In this document: positions 29,783-40,312 of the stretch, one piece after another | Layout of the letters: the number at the start of each line of letters is the position of its first letter | Numbering within the stretch: position 1 is the first letter of the stretch | Assembly (NCBI RefSeq): GCF_030384665.1 | Contig: NC_083674.1 | Coordinates: forward strand, 930,001 to 994,000 | Reading direction: 5' to 3' | Length of the DNA stretch: 64,000 nucleotides | Source of the DNA: Lodderomyces elongisporus | Lineage: Eukaryota; Ascomycota; Pichiomycetes; Serinales; Debaryomycetaceae | The notes under the pieces: model-generated | Told to the model about the DNA's origin: nothing | The model's database searches: none | What the model saw: only the letters and a program-made list of their open reading frames with translations | Translations under genes and position numbers: made by a program

Positions 29783-32407
29783 ATGGCAAAGAAAGAGGTT
29801 AGTGCGAGCAAACCGGGCAACACAAAGAAAGATAATGTACTGCTGAAGAAAAGAAAACAGCAAGCAGTTGAAAAAGAAGAAGCAGAAAAAGAAAAAGAAG
29901 AAGGAGTTTCCGAAGACGAATTCAATGTTCAAGGATTGATTGACCCCGAAAGCGATAGCGACGACGAGGGAGCAGCAGCAGCAGAAGAAGAAGAAGAAGA
30001 AGAACAACAACAGGATGTGAAGGAACTTGATTTGGACAAAGGAGAAGTCATAAGTAGTGATTCCGATGCTGAAGACTTTGACTCTGAAGAAGAACTTAAT
30101 AAGCTACTTGGTGAAGAAGATGACCCCAGCGATTACTCCTCAGTTGGATTTTCGGATGAACCAAAAGAGGATGGAGATGAACAAGACGAACAGGATGCTT
30201 TTGCTGCGGCTGATGCAGCCACTGACGATGATGCATTTGGCGATGTGAAGTTGAAGAATCTTTCAATAACCGACCCATCAAAGCTTGAAGTTCGTACAAA
30301 ATTTTCTGACGGAACACCAAGAATCATCAAACCAGAGATTGAACCAGTTTACGATAGTGACGACAGTGACGCAGAAAACTTCAACACTATAGGAAACATC
30401 CCTATTTCTGCATATGAGGAAATGCCACACATTGGGTACGATATTAATGGTAAAAGAATAATGAGACCTGCTAAAGGATCTGCCTTGGATCAGTTGTTGG
30501 AAAGTATAGATTTACCACAAGGTTGGACTGGTTTACTCGATCAGAATACCGGTGCTCCTTTGAAGATTACAGATGAGGAATTAGAGTTGATTCGTAAGAT
30601 TCAACAGCAAGAGAATACCGATGAAAATATCAACCCATACGAGCCATTAAATGATTGGTTTACGAAAAACCAGGAGGTTATGCCATTAACAGCTGTTCCT
30701 GAACCAAAGAGAAGGTTTGTTCCTTCAAAACATGAGGCCAAGAGAGTGATGAAGATTGTCAAGGCAATACGCGAGGGAAGAATTTTGACGCCTGAAAAGG
30801 CTAAGGAACTCAAGGAAAAAGAGACTGAGGAGATGAACTATGATCTTTGGCAAAATGAAAGTGAGGTGCCAGATCACATTATGAACTTGAGAGCTCCCAA
30901 ATTGCCACCACCTACAAACGAGGAGAGTTACAATCCACCAGAAGAGTATTTGCTCAACGAAGAAGAGAAACAAAAATGGCTCGAACAGGATCCAGTCGAT
31001 AGAGAAAGGAACTTTATACCACAGAAATATAGCTCATTACGACTAGTCCCCGGTTACCAAGACAGTGTCAGGGAAAGATTTGAAAGATCCTTGGACTTGT
31101 ACTTGGCCCCAAGATTGCGTAAGAATAAATTGAACATCGACCCAGAGAGTTTAATTCCCGAGTTACCATCACCAAAGGATTTGCGTCCGTTCCCAATCAA
31201 GTGTTCCACCGTATATGAAGGACATACTGGTAAGATTAGAACTTTGTCAATTGACCCTCAAGGTTTGTGGTTGGCAACTGGTTCGGATGATGGAAGTGTA
31301 CGTATATGGGAAGTCTTAACAGGAAGGCAGGTGTTTAAAGCACAACTTGTCAATAAAGAGCATAATGGCGAGGACCATATTGAGTCATTAGAGTGGAATC
31401 CAAATGCCCAAACTGGTATTTTGGCCGTTTGTGCTGGTGAAAACATTTATTTGCTTGTGCCACCAATATTTGGGTTTGAGATTGAAAACACTGGTAAATT
31501 GAGGATTGAAAGTGGTTGGGGTTATGATACCTTTGGAAATACTAAGCAGGACCTTAAAGTCAAGGGAGATGATACTAAAGGAGATTTGGACGATGATGAT
31601 GAAGAAGAAGAAGAAGAAGAAGATGATGATGATGATGACGAGGGTCAAGGCAAAGGAAAAGCTCATAATTCCACCGCGCCAGCAAAGAAGGATGTTGCCA
31701 AGTGGATCAACCCCAACTCATCCCAACAAGCAATGGGAATATCTGCAATTATCCAGTGTCGTAGGACAGTTAAAAAGATATCATGGCATAGGAAAGGTGA
31801 TTACTTTGTTACTGTTTCCCCTGATAGTAAAAACACTGCAGTACTTATCCATCAATTATCCAAGCACTTGTCACAATCTCCCTTTAGGAAATCTAAAGGT
31901 GTCATTATGGATGCCAAATTCCATCCATTTAAGCCACAATTGTTTGTTGCGTCACAGCGACAAATCAAAATCTATGATCTTGCACAGCAAACTCTTTTGA
32001 AGAAACTCTTACCTGGTGTTCGATTATTGTCAACGATTGACTTACATCCTAGAGGTGATAACTTGTTAGCTGCTTCATATGACAAGCGTGTCTTGTGGCA
32101 CGACTTGGACTTGGCTGCTACACCATACAAGACATTGAGATATCACGAGAAAGCAGTGCGTCAAATCAAGTACCACAAGGGTTCCTTACCCTTGTTTGCC
32201 TCTGCCAGTGATGATGGTATTATTCATGTGTTCCATGGTACAGTGTATGATGATTTGATGACCAATCCTCTTTTGGTACCGCTCAAGAAATTGAGTGGAC
32301 ACAAGGTTATCAACCAAATTGGTGTTTTGGACATTGTGTGGCACCCTAAGGAAGCATGGTTGTTCAGTGCAGGTGCTGATGGTACTGCACGTTTATGGAC
32401 TACCTAA
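29783..32407 (+). CDS. ERB1: Ribosome biogenesis protein Erb1 (BOP1)
   Basis: Erb1 works with Nop7 and Ytm1 in the nucleolus to mature 27S pre-rRNA and assemble the 60S subunit. The 874-residue protein has a Lys-rich then long acidic N-terminal region (about 1-190), the BOP1NT domain (about 190-470, including [18 protein letters not shown] and [12 protein letters not shown]), and a C-terminal WD40 propeller (about 475-874, starting [33 protein letters not shown]). An Asp/Glu insert of about 20 residues (about 600-620) interrupts the propeller. Human BOP1 and S. cerevisiae Erb1 are 746 and about 807 residues, so the extra length is acidic low-complexity sequence. ATG at 29783. Confidence 0.95.
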   Translation: MAKKEVSASKPGNTKKDNVLLKKRKQQAVEKEEAEKEKEEGVSEDEFNVQGLIDPESDSDDEGAAAAEEEEEEEQQQDVKELDLDKGEVISSDSDAEDFDSEEELNKLLGEEDDPSDYSSVGFSDEPKEDGDEQDEQDAFAAADAATDDDAFGDVKLKNLSITDPSKLEVRTKFSDGTPRIIKPEIEPVYDSDDSDAENFNTIGNIPISAYEEMPHIGYDINGKRIMRPAKGSALDQLLESIDLPQGWTGLLDQNTGAPLKITDEELELIRKIQQQENTDENINPYEPLNDWFTKNQEVMPLTAVPEPKRRFVPSKHEAKRVMKIVKAIREGRILTPEKAKELKEKETEEMNYDLWQNESEVPDHIMNLRAPKLPPPTNEESYNPPEEYLLNEEEKQKWLEQDPVDRERNFIPQKYSSLRLVPGYQDSVRERFERSLDLYLAPRLRKNKLNIDPESLIPELPSPKDLRPFPIKCSTVYEGHTGKIRTLSIDPQGLWLATGSDDGSVRIWEVLTGRQVFKAQLVNKEHNGEDHIESLEWNPNAQTGILAVCAGENIYLLVPPIFGFEIENTGKLRIESGWGYDTFGNTKQDLKVKGDDTKGDLDDDDEEEEEEEDDDDDDEGQGKGKAHNSTAPAKKDVAKWINPNSSQQAMGISAIIQCRRTVKKISWHRKGDYFVTVSPDSKNTAVLIHQLSKHLSQSPFRKSKGVIMDAKFHPFKPQLFVASQRQIKIYDLAQQTLLKKLLPGVRLLSTIDLHPRGDNLLAASYDKRVLWHDLDLAATPYKTLRYHEKAVRQIKYHKGSLPLFASASDDGIIHVFHGTVYDDLMTNPLLVPLKKLSGHKVINQIGVLDIVWHPKEAWLFSAGADGTARLWTT

Positions 32408-32551
32408 GGTTGGTATTGTTGTGAATTAAGATATAAATATATATATAGTATTTGATACATTTAGTCTACTTTATAATACAATTTGATATAGTACAAAATG
32501 TTACTGGAAAAAAATAGCTGCTAATCCTTATCTTTTTATAGTTGACAACTC

Positions 32552-33370
32552 TCATTGTTGTTGCACCACCGACAGTTGCAACCCCGATTCAAGCAGTTCC
32601 AGCGGTTCCAGCTGCTTCAGCAACAACAGTTGAGGGCTTTGCTGTCGCTGTTGTTGCTGTCGCACCAACGGGTTTTGATCAGGCAAATAATCAAACTCAA
32701 CCAAATCAGTCCCATTATACACCACTTTGTACCAATCTTGTTCTCTAGCGTCAAACAACGTCTTTAAAATCAACTTAACATTATCCACAACGCCATAATT
32801 AAATTCATGCAAGATCCAGTCCAAATCTTTCCAATCTAAGATACCTTCACTGTCGTATATCAAAGGAGAATGGTAGTTTTCAAATTGTTCGATGGAGACA
32901 TCAGCGGTAAACAAATACAATCCACCCAGCACGGGGACGTGTGTTCCTTGTACTTTCGGTTCATTATCATGGGGGGTTTTATGTTTAAACTTTTCCTCTG
33001 CTAATGCTTTCGCTTTTTGGAATACACCACTAGATGTTCTCAGTGGTGGTGCATTAGGTGAACTTTCTTTACTCTGCGTAGTACTCTGCGTAGTACTCTG
33101 CGTAGTACTCTGTGTGGTACTCTGTGGAACACTATCCAAATGTATTTCCCATGTTAAAACACCGCGGTTGACAAAATTGGCCAAGTCTAATCCTGTTTCT
33201 TCATTGGCTTCTCGTTCCATTGCTCGGATAGGTTCTTCATTTTCTTCAATCTTGCCTCCTACACCGTTCCATTTACCCATCCATGGTGGTTTGTTTCTGT
33301 TCAAAAGAAGGATCTTGTTGTTTTGGGGGCACCGGATGAAACCTAGGGTGTATGTTGCAGACAATGGCAT
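32552..33370 (-). CDS. Nudix hydrolase, MutT/MTH1-like
   Basis: The 272-residue protein carries a complete Nudix box (residues 39-61: G-x5-E-x7-R-E-A-N-E-E-T-G-L), which binds divalent metal and cleaves nucleoside diphosphate derivatives. The context KWNGVGGK before the box resembles MTH1-type 8-oxo-dGTP hydrolases, so nucleotide-pool cleansing is plausible but inferred. The start is set at the ATG at 33368-33370 (MPLSATYTLGFIRC); the frame runs 28 codons further upstream as a Phe-rich, non-conserved stretch. A tandem Ser-Thr-Thr-Gln repeat (about 84-100) sits after the Nudix fold core, and the C-terminus is Gln/Leu-rich. Convergent with ERB1, only 144 bases apart. Confidence 0.82.
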   Translation of the reverse strand: MPLSATYTLGFIRCPQNNKILLLNRNKPPWMGKWNGVGGKIEENEEPIRAMEREANEETGLDLANFVNRGVLTWEIHLDSVPQSTTQSTTQSTTQSTTQSKESSPNAPPLRTSSGVFQKAKALAEEKFKHKTPHDNEPKVQGTHVPVLGGLYLFTADVSIEQFENYHSPLIYDSEGILDWKDLDWILHEFNYGVVDNVKLILKTLFDAREQDWYKVVYNGTDLVEFDYLPDQNPLVRQQQQRQQSPQLLLLKQLEPLELLESGLQLSVVQQQ

Positions 33371-33655
33371 CTGGAGTAAGTTAAAAAAAAAAAGGAATAA
33401 AAAAAAATAAAAGAAAAATTGGGGACGGATCTTTTTCTTCTGTTCTAAATCCAAGCAATATATAATATAGTATATATTATATATTATATATGTGTTATAT
33501 GTATATTATATGTATAAAGTAAAAGCTGCGCTTGTTTTGAACTATGATGCAAAAGAATTGGTCTTGGGTAGAGTTTATGTAAGAAAGAAGAAGATTTGAA
33601 AATGGGTGGTGAGTATTCCACAAAGCAAGGTATAATTAAGACAAGGGTCAAACGA

Positions 33656-33695
<40 letters not shown>

Positions 33696-33805
33696 AGAAG
33701 GTGGAAAAAGTGAAAAGAAACGAAATAGATAAAAAGATAAGAAAGAAAAAGGCTTTTTTGAATTCCATCATCGGCGATTACGGTTATATAATTTATGTAT
33801 GTATG

Positions 33806-33836
<31 letters not shown>

Positions 33837-34116
33837 TGTGTGTGTGTGAGAGGTGAGAGAGAGAGAGAGAGAAGTCTGTCTAAAGGTGTGGCTAATATTA
33901 CACAAAACAAAATAAAGGACTGCACAACTAATTATACTTGTACTGTGAAATTATCACAGGCAACTCATTTATTCCTCATAGCCGATGGCAGCTTTGATGG
34001 GTGCTGTTTCGTATTCACTTTCTATTTTCTTTTTCACTCTTATTTTTTTCTCTCCTTTCCTCTATGCTTCGTTCTACTTTTATGACCAGAGTGGTTAATG
34101 TTTTCTGGTTGGACAT
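33371..34116. other. Spacer upstream of the Nudix gene
   Basis: It lies between the Nudix promoter and the 3' end of the macro-domain gene. It has AT-rich palindromic stretches (33463-33512), a (GAAA)10 run (33654-33696), a TA run near 33805-33821 and GA/GT runs (33822-33872). No gene is supported. Confidence 0.5.
33654..33696. repeat. (GAAA)n microsatellite
   Basis: More than ten uninterrupted GAAA units. Confidence 0.9.
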
Positions 34117-35020
34117 TCACAATTGTATGCATTGGAACAATTCGTCTAGTTCCATTACATTGCCTTGTTTGAGTTTCACCAGTTTACCATAGTCACTCAC
34201 AATATGTGTTTCCAACTCTTGCAAGTCCTCGTGATTCTTGTATAGTCGATAATCTTTGTTGAACAAAAACATAATCATCACTGATTTCTTCAATTGCCCC
34301 AACCTCAGTTGCGGAAATTCCAAGTTATACAAGAAAATGGCAAATATCATCATTTTTGCTGATTCATATTCATTTAATTTACCGTACCCAGTACCTAGTC
34401 CTGGGATGACTAGATTTACTTGATTAGAGTTTGTATAATGTGCATTGCAATGCTTTGAAAGAGTAGAAGCTCTTGCCAATAATTGATCTTTTTCTAGTTG
34501 TTCTAGTTGCTCTTGTTGCTTTAGTTGTCGTTCTTCTATTTCTTTTTCTTTTTCTTGTTTCTTTTCTTTTTCCTTTTCTTCCTGAGTAATGTGAGTGAAT
34601 AGACTCCATATAGCTTCAAATATGTGAGAGTGACTAATCTGTTCTGGAACAATCATTGTTGGAATTTGAATCAATTCGACAATGTTTAAATTTTGGTATG
34701 CTAGAGTGTTTTGGTAATTGTATTCCTCGGTTTGAGGTAAATCTTTTAAAAGATTAAATTTGTAGATGTGGTTGGGAATCAAGTAGCCGTGATATCGGGT
34801 CATTTGTTGATTTTGTATAATTGTCTCCAAGTATTTATAATTTATGATGCTGTTGGTTGATGTGTTATCTTTAGAAAGCAATAAGGCTTGGAGAAGATAC
34901 TTGTCAAATCCGCCTCCCATATACGACAATGCGTTTGTTGGGGTCACTACTGAGGTAGTACCATTTAGCTTAGCTGTCCTAATATAGTCGTCAATGGTTG
35001 TCGCATAAAACTCTAGAGTA

Positions 35021-35061
<41 letters not shown>

Positions 35062-35304
35062 ATGCTGTTGCTGATGCTGTTGCTGATGCTGTTGCTGATG
35101 CTGTTGCTGATGCTGTTGCTGATGCTGATGCTGTTGCTGATGCTGATGCTGATGCTGTTGCTGATGCTGTTGCTGTTGCTGTTGTTGTTGTTGTTCTTTT
35201 AGTAGTGATAAGTTGTACTGTTTAAGTAGATCAAGACATGTTTGGTAATGTCGCTCCCAGCATTTAACAATGAGTGGATTGGAATCTATAAAGATGATTC
35301 TCAT
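34117..35304 (-). CDS. Macro-domain protein, YMR087W-like, with long Gln/His tract
   Basis: This 395-residue protein resembles S. cerevisiae YMR087W, a putative ADP-ribose-1''-phosphate phosphatase that would act on a by-product of tRNA splicing. Macro-domain marks are the N-terminal strand MRIIFIDSN, the nucleotide-binding VVTPTNALSYMGGGFD block (about 119-134) and the glycine loop IPGLGTGYG (about 292-300). A Gln/His tract of about 58 residues (about 37-95), encoded by a hexamer-type DNA repeat, is inserted near the N-terminus, and a Lys/Glu/Gln coiled stretch sits at about 242-275. S. cerevisiae YMR087W is about 284 residues, so most of the size difference is low complexity. A CACGTG lies about 190 bases upstream. 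Confidence 0.82.
35021..35195. repeat. Coding CTG/TTG/ATG hexamer repeat (polyQ/H)
   Basis: On the plus strand these are alternating GTTGCT and GATGCT units, which encode Gln and His on the minus strand. With 175 bases it is the longest coding microsatellite in the window, and it should be length-polymorphic. Confidence 0.95.
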
Positions 35305-35492
35305 GGCTCAATAAGCTGTCATTCTTCTTTCTCTTTTCTTTTTATTTTCTCTTTCAATTCAATAAAGGTAGTTGATTGAAATAGTTGATTAAAATAGTAG
35401 ATCAGTCTTGAAACTTGTACGTAGTGTTATAGGTCCCACAATATAGCACTTTTCCAAAGTTAAATAATTCGAGTGTGGAGCAAAAAGTTAAC

Positions 35493-35498
35493 CACGTG
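35493..35498. promoter_or_regulatory. CACGTG E-box upstream of the macro-domain gene
   Basis: It reads ACCACGTGAC, 189 bases before the start of the minus-strand gene. It is a Cbf1/Pho4/Tye7-type site; the actual factor is unknown. Confidence 0.35.
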
Positions 35499-36153
35499 AC
35501 CATATTCGAAGTACTCCGATTAGATCCTTACTGAAAGTTTTGTTTCTGGAGTTTGTTTTTTTTCAAAAGAATTGATAATGAGTAGAACAAATAAAAGGTA
35601 AAAAAGAAAACAGGATAAGAGATTAAGCAAGGACCAAGATGTTTCTATTGCAATCAATTTCCAACTCGGGGCCGGTGAAGTAAAAACAAAAAGCATGTTT
35701 TCTTTCCATATCTCTTCATCTATTTCTTCAGATCTCTGGTTAATAATTACTATTATTTTTACTATAATAGTAATCATAAATCAGTTTGTGAGGAAGAAGT
35801 TATCCCCAGTACCTGATGATATCATTTTTTTAACAGGGATGTACTAGATGACCCCATAAGGGCTATTCCTACATATGTCTCAGTCTCAATCGTTGTTTAA
35901 ACTCTTATTCCATTTCTTCCTTCAACAATTCCAGAGAAAACAACGGAAGAAAGGAAATATATATATACAACTATATATATATATATATGTGAATGTATGA
36001 ATAGCAACACTTGGTAGCATAAAAGATAGTGAGGGAGAGTGAGAGAGAAAGAGAGAAAGGAGAGAAATACAAAATTGGATGAAATATTCTTTCTTTTTTT
36101 TATTTAATTTTTTTTTTTTTGCTTTCACCATTTATCCCATCCTCCTCCTTTTT

Positions 36154-36183
36154 CTCCTCCTCCTCCTCCTCCTCCTCCTCCTC
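36154..36183. repeat. (CTC)10 microsatellite
   Basis: Ten CTC units in the POR1 upstream spacer. Confidence 0.85.
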
Positions 36184-36411
36184 AACTCAACCCAAAATTT
36201 GTATAGAGTGAGGAATTTTCATCCGAAGCAAAAGACTCAGCCCACGTTTTGTTTTGAATTCTTTTATTTTTTATTTCATTTTATTTATTTTTATTTTCAT
36301 ATTTTGTCAATTCAAAATTTTTTTGGGTATGGGTATTGGTATGAATATGGGTATGCACCAATGTAATAAGTGCCATACTGGTTATAAAGAGGTGTCAAAT
36401 CCCGTGCTAGA

Positions 36412-36549
36412 TCAGACTATGGGTTCTTTATAGTCGTATTGTACAACTCTAGGCTTACCCAATTGGGACTGATGTTTCTTCTTCTTCTTCCTCTCCTCCT
36501 CCACTTTAGCCTCCACATTCTTTCTAATATTCTCTTTGCTTCTGTAGAA
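36412..36549 (-). other. Candidate terminal exon of a small unrecognised gene
   Basis: The frame has no ATG but is not repeat-like: a charged stretch with Lys/Glu (NIRKNVEAKVEEERKKKKK) leads to QLGKPRVVQYDYKEPIV and a stop at 36412-36414. A possible acceptor TTCTACAG ends at 36542, so it could be a second exon. A distant ATG (minus strand near 37110) followed by GTGAGT would be in phase, but no TACTAAC branch site is visible. Read as one piece, the alternative frame from an ATG at about 36602 stops after 22 codons. I do not recognise the protein. Confidence 0.2.
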
Positions 36550-36583
36550 TTATTGAGATGACGGAGAATTCCCAATTGGGAAT
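36458..36583. promoter_or_regulatory. Paired CCCAATTGGG palindromes upstream of POR1
   Basis: The same 10-bp palindrome occurs at 36458-36467 and 36571-36580; the second is extended to a 16-bp perfect palindrome (36568-36583). Each contains CCAAT on both strands, the core bound by the HAP complex, a regulator of mitochondrial genes. They lie 0.8-0.9 kb before the porin gene. The link to POR1 is inference. Confidence 0.3.
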
Positions 36584-36646
36584 GGACAACATTTTTTTTT
36601 GTTGGGGAAATCTTGTAGTGTTTGCTTGTTTGCAAGAGAGTGCGAC

Positions 36647-36650
<4 letters not shown>

Positions 36651-36692
<42 letters not shown>
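36651..36692. repeat. (GA)21 microsatellite
   Basis: Twenty-one uninterrupted GA units followed by GAAA units. Confidence 0.9.
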
Positions 36693-36696
<4 letters not shown>

Positions 36697-37374
36697 AAGA
36701 AAGACAGAACAACAAATCAACAATATGTCACTCAAAATTTTGTAAGTGTCTTTGTTGATGCGGGTTATAGAGACACACGCGGAGAAAGAGACAAGGAGAG
36801 GACGTGTGGGAGAACATTCCACTACCGCCCAAAAAAATTTAATAAACGATGCACACACAAATATGGACACATAGAAATATGTAATTAACACACACACATA
36901 CACATACACACACCTTTCTACAAACGGACTAATGGACTTATAGTATTTATGGAGTAATAGAGTAGTTGACTAATTGATCTTCATGGACACAGACTAATGC
37001 TTATTCAATTTCTTCTCCTTGTATTTCGCATTAGTGCACGCTTTGTCGCCGAAGCACTGGCACACAAACAGTACGTAAAAAACTCCTACTCACGCACTTT
37101 CCACGTTGAGTGACAACATTTTTATTTTATTTTTATTAAAAAAAATAAATAGAAAAAAATAAAATAAAAAATAAAAACAATCAACCTCCCACGATTCCAC
37201 TCCACCACAGTTTTTCTTCTTTTTCTTTCTTCCTCTTTCTCTCACTTCTCACTTTTCTCTTTTCACTTTTTCCTCCTACTTTCTTTTCTTTTCTTTTCTT
37301 CATCACACTAACGTAGTAATCATCACTTCCTTTCCACCCCCGCCACATAAACTTACATAAACTCAATTGTCACA

Positions 37375-38223
37375 ATGGCTCCAGCTGCTTACACTGATTT
37401 AACCAAAGCTTCAAACGACTTGTTGAACAAGGACTTTTACCACTTGTCAACCGCCGCCGTCGACGTCAAAACAGTTGCTCCAAATGGTGTTGCTTTCACC
37501 GTTAAAGGTAAAACTACCAAGGACGACAAGATTGCTGCTTCCGTCGATGCCAAACACGTTGACAAGGCCACTGGCTTGACCTTGACCCAAGGTTGGAACA
37601 ATGCCAATGTCCTCTCAACCAAGATTGAATTGGCTGAATTGTTGACTCCAGGCTTGAAGGGTGAATTGGACACCTCAATTGTGCCAAACGGTGCTAGAAA
37701 CGCCAAATTGAACTTTTTCTACCAACAAGCCGCTGTCAATGGTAGATTGTTCTTTGACTTGTTGAAGGGCCCAATCGCCACCGCTGACTTGGTTGTTGCC
37801 CACGATGGCTTCACTGCTGGTGCCGAATTAGGTTATGACATCTCAAGCGCCAAGGTCAACAAGTACTCCGTCGGTGTTGGTTACTCCAACTTTACCTACG
37901 CCTTGGCCGCCACCGCCACCTCAAACTTGTCTGTCTTTTCAGCTGCTTACTACCACAAGGTCTCTCCATTGGTTGAAGTCGGTGCCAAGACCACTTGGGA
38001 CTCAGTTAAATCATCAAACGTCAATGTCGAATTTGCCACCAAATACGCTTTGGACAGATCTGCTTTCATCAAGGCCAAGATTGCCGACTCTGGTTTGACT
38101 GCCTTGAGTTACACTCAAGAATTGAGACCAGGTGTCAAATTGGGTTTGGGTGCCTCATTCGACGCTTTGAAATTGGCTGAACCAGTCCACAAATTGGGTT
38201 TCTCTTTGTCATTTGTCGCATAA
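37375..38223 (+). CDS. POR1: Mitochondrial outer-membrane porin (VDAC)
   Basis: This voltage-dependent anion channel lets metabolites cross the mitochondrial outer membrane. At 282 residues it matches the usual fungal length (about 283). The N-terminal helix (MAPAAYTDLTKASNDLLNKDFYH) is followed by alternating beta-strand patterns throughout, and the C-terminal strand motif VKLGLGASFDALKLAEPVHKLGFSLSFVA is typical of VDAC. There is no cleavable presequence, as expected. Codons are very biased (TTG, GCC, AAG), indicating high expression. The 5' leader is pyrimidine-rich. A C10-type run follows the stop (38247-38256). Confidence 0.95.
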   Translation: MAPAAYTDLTKASNDLLNKDFYHLSTAAVDVKTVAPNGVAFTVKGKTTKDDKIAASVDAKHVDKATGLTLTQGWNNANVLSTKIELAELLTPGLKGELDTSIVPNGARNAKLNFFYQQAAVNGRLFFDLLKGPIATADLVVAHDGFTAGAELGYDISSAKVNKYSVGVGYSNFTYALAATATSNLSVFSAAYYHKVSPLVEVGAKTTWDSVKSSNVNVEFATKYALDRSAFIKAKIADSGLTALSYTQELRPGVKLGLGASFDALKLAEPVHKLGFSLSFVA

Positions 38224-38790
38224 ATTGAAAACCGCTAGCATAGCTCCCCCCCCCCAGGGCCTTTGTGAAGCAAAGCAGCAGAATGAAGCAGACATGGGTC
38301 AAGCAGGTACTAGAGTACATTGAAAATCTTTAGAGAATTGTTCAGTTTTCTTTTTAACAATTATATATGTAAACCACTAAGTAGTGGATGTTATAAAAAA
38401 TATATTCACTAAACAATTGAAATTACAACTATGTACTATTATCTGTAAACTATTGTTTATACAATTCTCTTATTCGTGAATTTTTCTTTTATTCTTTTTT
38501 CTCTTTTTTCTGGTAATTTTACTTTGGTAGTGTTGATCTTGTTGTGTAAAACTTTGCAACCAAATGAATTTTTACCAGACAAAAAATAGAGAGACAGAGA
38601 GAGAAAGTGTGCGAGAGAGAGAGAAAGTGAGACACAGAGAGAGAAAGTGTGTAAGAGAGAGAAAGTTTGTGTGTGTAAGAGTGTGTTAGTCTGTTAGTGG
38701 AACAAAATACTGCTCTGGGTGCATTCCTTAAACCTCATTCCAACCTCATCAACACCACACCAAGATCAATAGCAGCAACATACAAGTGCA
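38224..38790. other. Spacer between POR1 and CTK2
   Basis: It has a C run near 38247-38256 and a GAGAGA/GTGTGT-rich block (38588-38690). No gene is seen. Confidence 0.5.
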
Positions 38791-40158
38791 ATGTCCAGAG
38801 ATACTACACCAGGGAACATTGAAATAGGAGGTTCGGGCTTAACGCCAACTGCTATGCAAAATAATCAGACTCCTATTCCCTCCATCACTCAAGTCTCGAG
38901 ACCCTTTTTCACGAGCAGAGAAATTAGCTATCTACATGGCCAAACCATCGATTCAACTCTCAAATTACAGTATAGTACAACAAAATCACTTATCTTCCAG
39001 TTTCTCAGTCAAGCGGTTAAACTTTTGAAATTCCCTGTGAGAGTTCTTGCAACTGCGATGAATATATATCAACGGTATTACCTATTTAATAGATTCGACA
39101 TCACTGGACACAACAACAACAACAACAACAATATCAATGTTAGCGTCAATATCATTGCCGCTAAGCCTCCTCCTCCATTACTGCCGAATCAGTTTGACCC
39201 TTTTGCAATAGCAATAACATCCCTTTTCTTAGCTAGCAAAATTGAAGACTGTGTCAAAAAATTAAGAGATATTCAACAAGTATGCAACAAAATCCGTGAA
39301 ATAGACGATACAAAAGTTGTAGGGTCTAGTGGAAGTAGCAGTACCAGTGCTAATTCAAGTGGCGGTACCAATGCCAATGGAAATCTAACCTACATTGACC
39401 TCCAACGGAAACACATCCTCAACGCCGAATATAGACTCTTGCAAATTACAAAGTTTGACTTCAACTATGGTAATAATCCAAGTTTTAAAATCAGCGTTGA
39501 TGAATTAATGATTCAGTTCTGCAAAAAAATGGATATAAACTACAAAGTGTCAATGTTGGGTTGGCTGATCAATTACGACATTATTCAAACTCCGTTGAGT
39601 TTGATGATTCCACCTCATTGTATTGCATTGGCTATCATTATTGTGGCTTTGAATTTAAACCCAAAAGGATTGGCATTAAAGCATTATAAATTATCTTCTC
39701 GAGAGGGTGAAGATGAAGGTGAAGGTGAAGGTGTGGACGTGGACGTGGATGAGGATAAAGAAGATGAACGAACAAGACAGATTTTAGAGTCTATCGACTG
39801 TACTGAACTTTACTGTCCAGAGATTTTGGTCAATGAAGCAATAGTCTACGTCCTTGATTACTATACGCATCAGTACGACTATAGTGTGTTGACCAAGTAT
39901 TTGCCTGAAATAGACCCCGAGACTGGCAAGGCACAAACCTTTAAGTTTATGGATTTGAAATCAAGATTCAATGATGTTGAGTTGTTAAATGAACAAAGTT
40001 GTACAAGAGAATTGAATCTGACTGATGAATATTTGCAATTGTGGGACTATAGTGTACCTACCAAGGGTGCTGCGCGGTTTATGTTGGGAAATAAAAGAAG
40101 GAGATTCAATCACGAACAGAGACAATTGGAGAGACAAAGCAAACAAAAGCAAATTTAA
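38791..40158 (+). CDS. CTK2: CTD-kinase cyclin subunit Ctk2
   Basis: Ctk2 is the cyclin-like partner of Ctk1 in the CTDK-I kinase, which phosphorylates Ser2 of the RNA polymerase II tail. The 455-residue protein has RPFFTSREISYL, then the first cyclin box with KFPVRVLATAMNIYQRYYLFNRFD (about 76-99) and FDPFAIAITSLFLASKIEDCVKKLRDI (about 136-162). The second box follows the ILNAEYRLLQITKFDFNY element (about 210-227). Family alignment with S. cerevisiae Ctk2 (about 323 residues) is clear at RPF and YQRYxLFNRF. Inserts are Asn-rich (about 107-118), Ser/Gly/Asn-rich (about 176-202) and Asp/Glu/Gly-rich (about 303-330). Convergent with MAD2, 154 bases apart. Confidence 0.87.
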   Translation: MSRDTTPGNIEIGGSGLTPTAMQNNQTPIPSITQVSRPFFTSREISYLHGQTIDSTLKLQYSTTKSLIFQFLSQAVKLLKFPVRVLATAMNIYQRYYLFNRFDITGHNNNNNNNINVSVNIIAAKPPPPLLPNQFDPFAIAITSLFLASKIEDCVKKLRDIQQVCNKIREIDDTKVVGSSGSSSTSANSSGGTNANGNLTYIDLQRKHILNAEYRLLQITKFDFNYGNNPSFKISVDELMIQFCKKMDINYKVSMLGWLINYDIIQTPLSLMIPPHCIALAIIIVALNLNPKGLALKHYKLSSREGEDEGEGEGVDVDVDEDKEDERTRQILESIDCTELYCPEILVNEAIVYVLDYYTHQYDYSVLTKYLPEIDPETGKAQTFKFMDLKSRFNDVELLNEQSCTRELNLTDEYLQLWDYSVPTKGAARFMLGNKRRRFNHEQRQLERQSKQKQI

Positions 40159-40312
40159 TGATGATATATCGTCAGCGGGTATTTCTCCAACTTGTACAAC
40201 GACAACGTTTTCGAACGCCAGTGTATTTATTACATAGTTTTACTTTCTGATTTTATTGTATAATTTTATTGTATAATTTTATCCTCTAATTTTATCCTAT
40301 AATTTAATCGAA

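Larger units (their letters stand above)
35305..37374. other. Two-kilobase spacer before POR1
   Basis: This is the second longest spacer in the window. It contains the CACGTG at 35493-35498, a TA run (35960-35988), a (CTC)10 run (36154-36183), a (GA)21 run (36651-36692), two CCCAATTGGG palindromes (36458-36467, 36571-36580), CA repeats near 36886-36912 and TC/TTTC-rich leader sequence before POR1. One short minus-strand frame (36412-36549) looks coding-like and is listed separately. Confidence 0.5.

Noticed and set aside
34998..35225. Ala-Val-Asp or Leu/Met repeat frames opposite the Gln/His tract
   Set aside because: They are the antisense reading of the coding microsatellite of the macro-domain gene.
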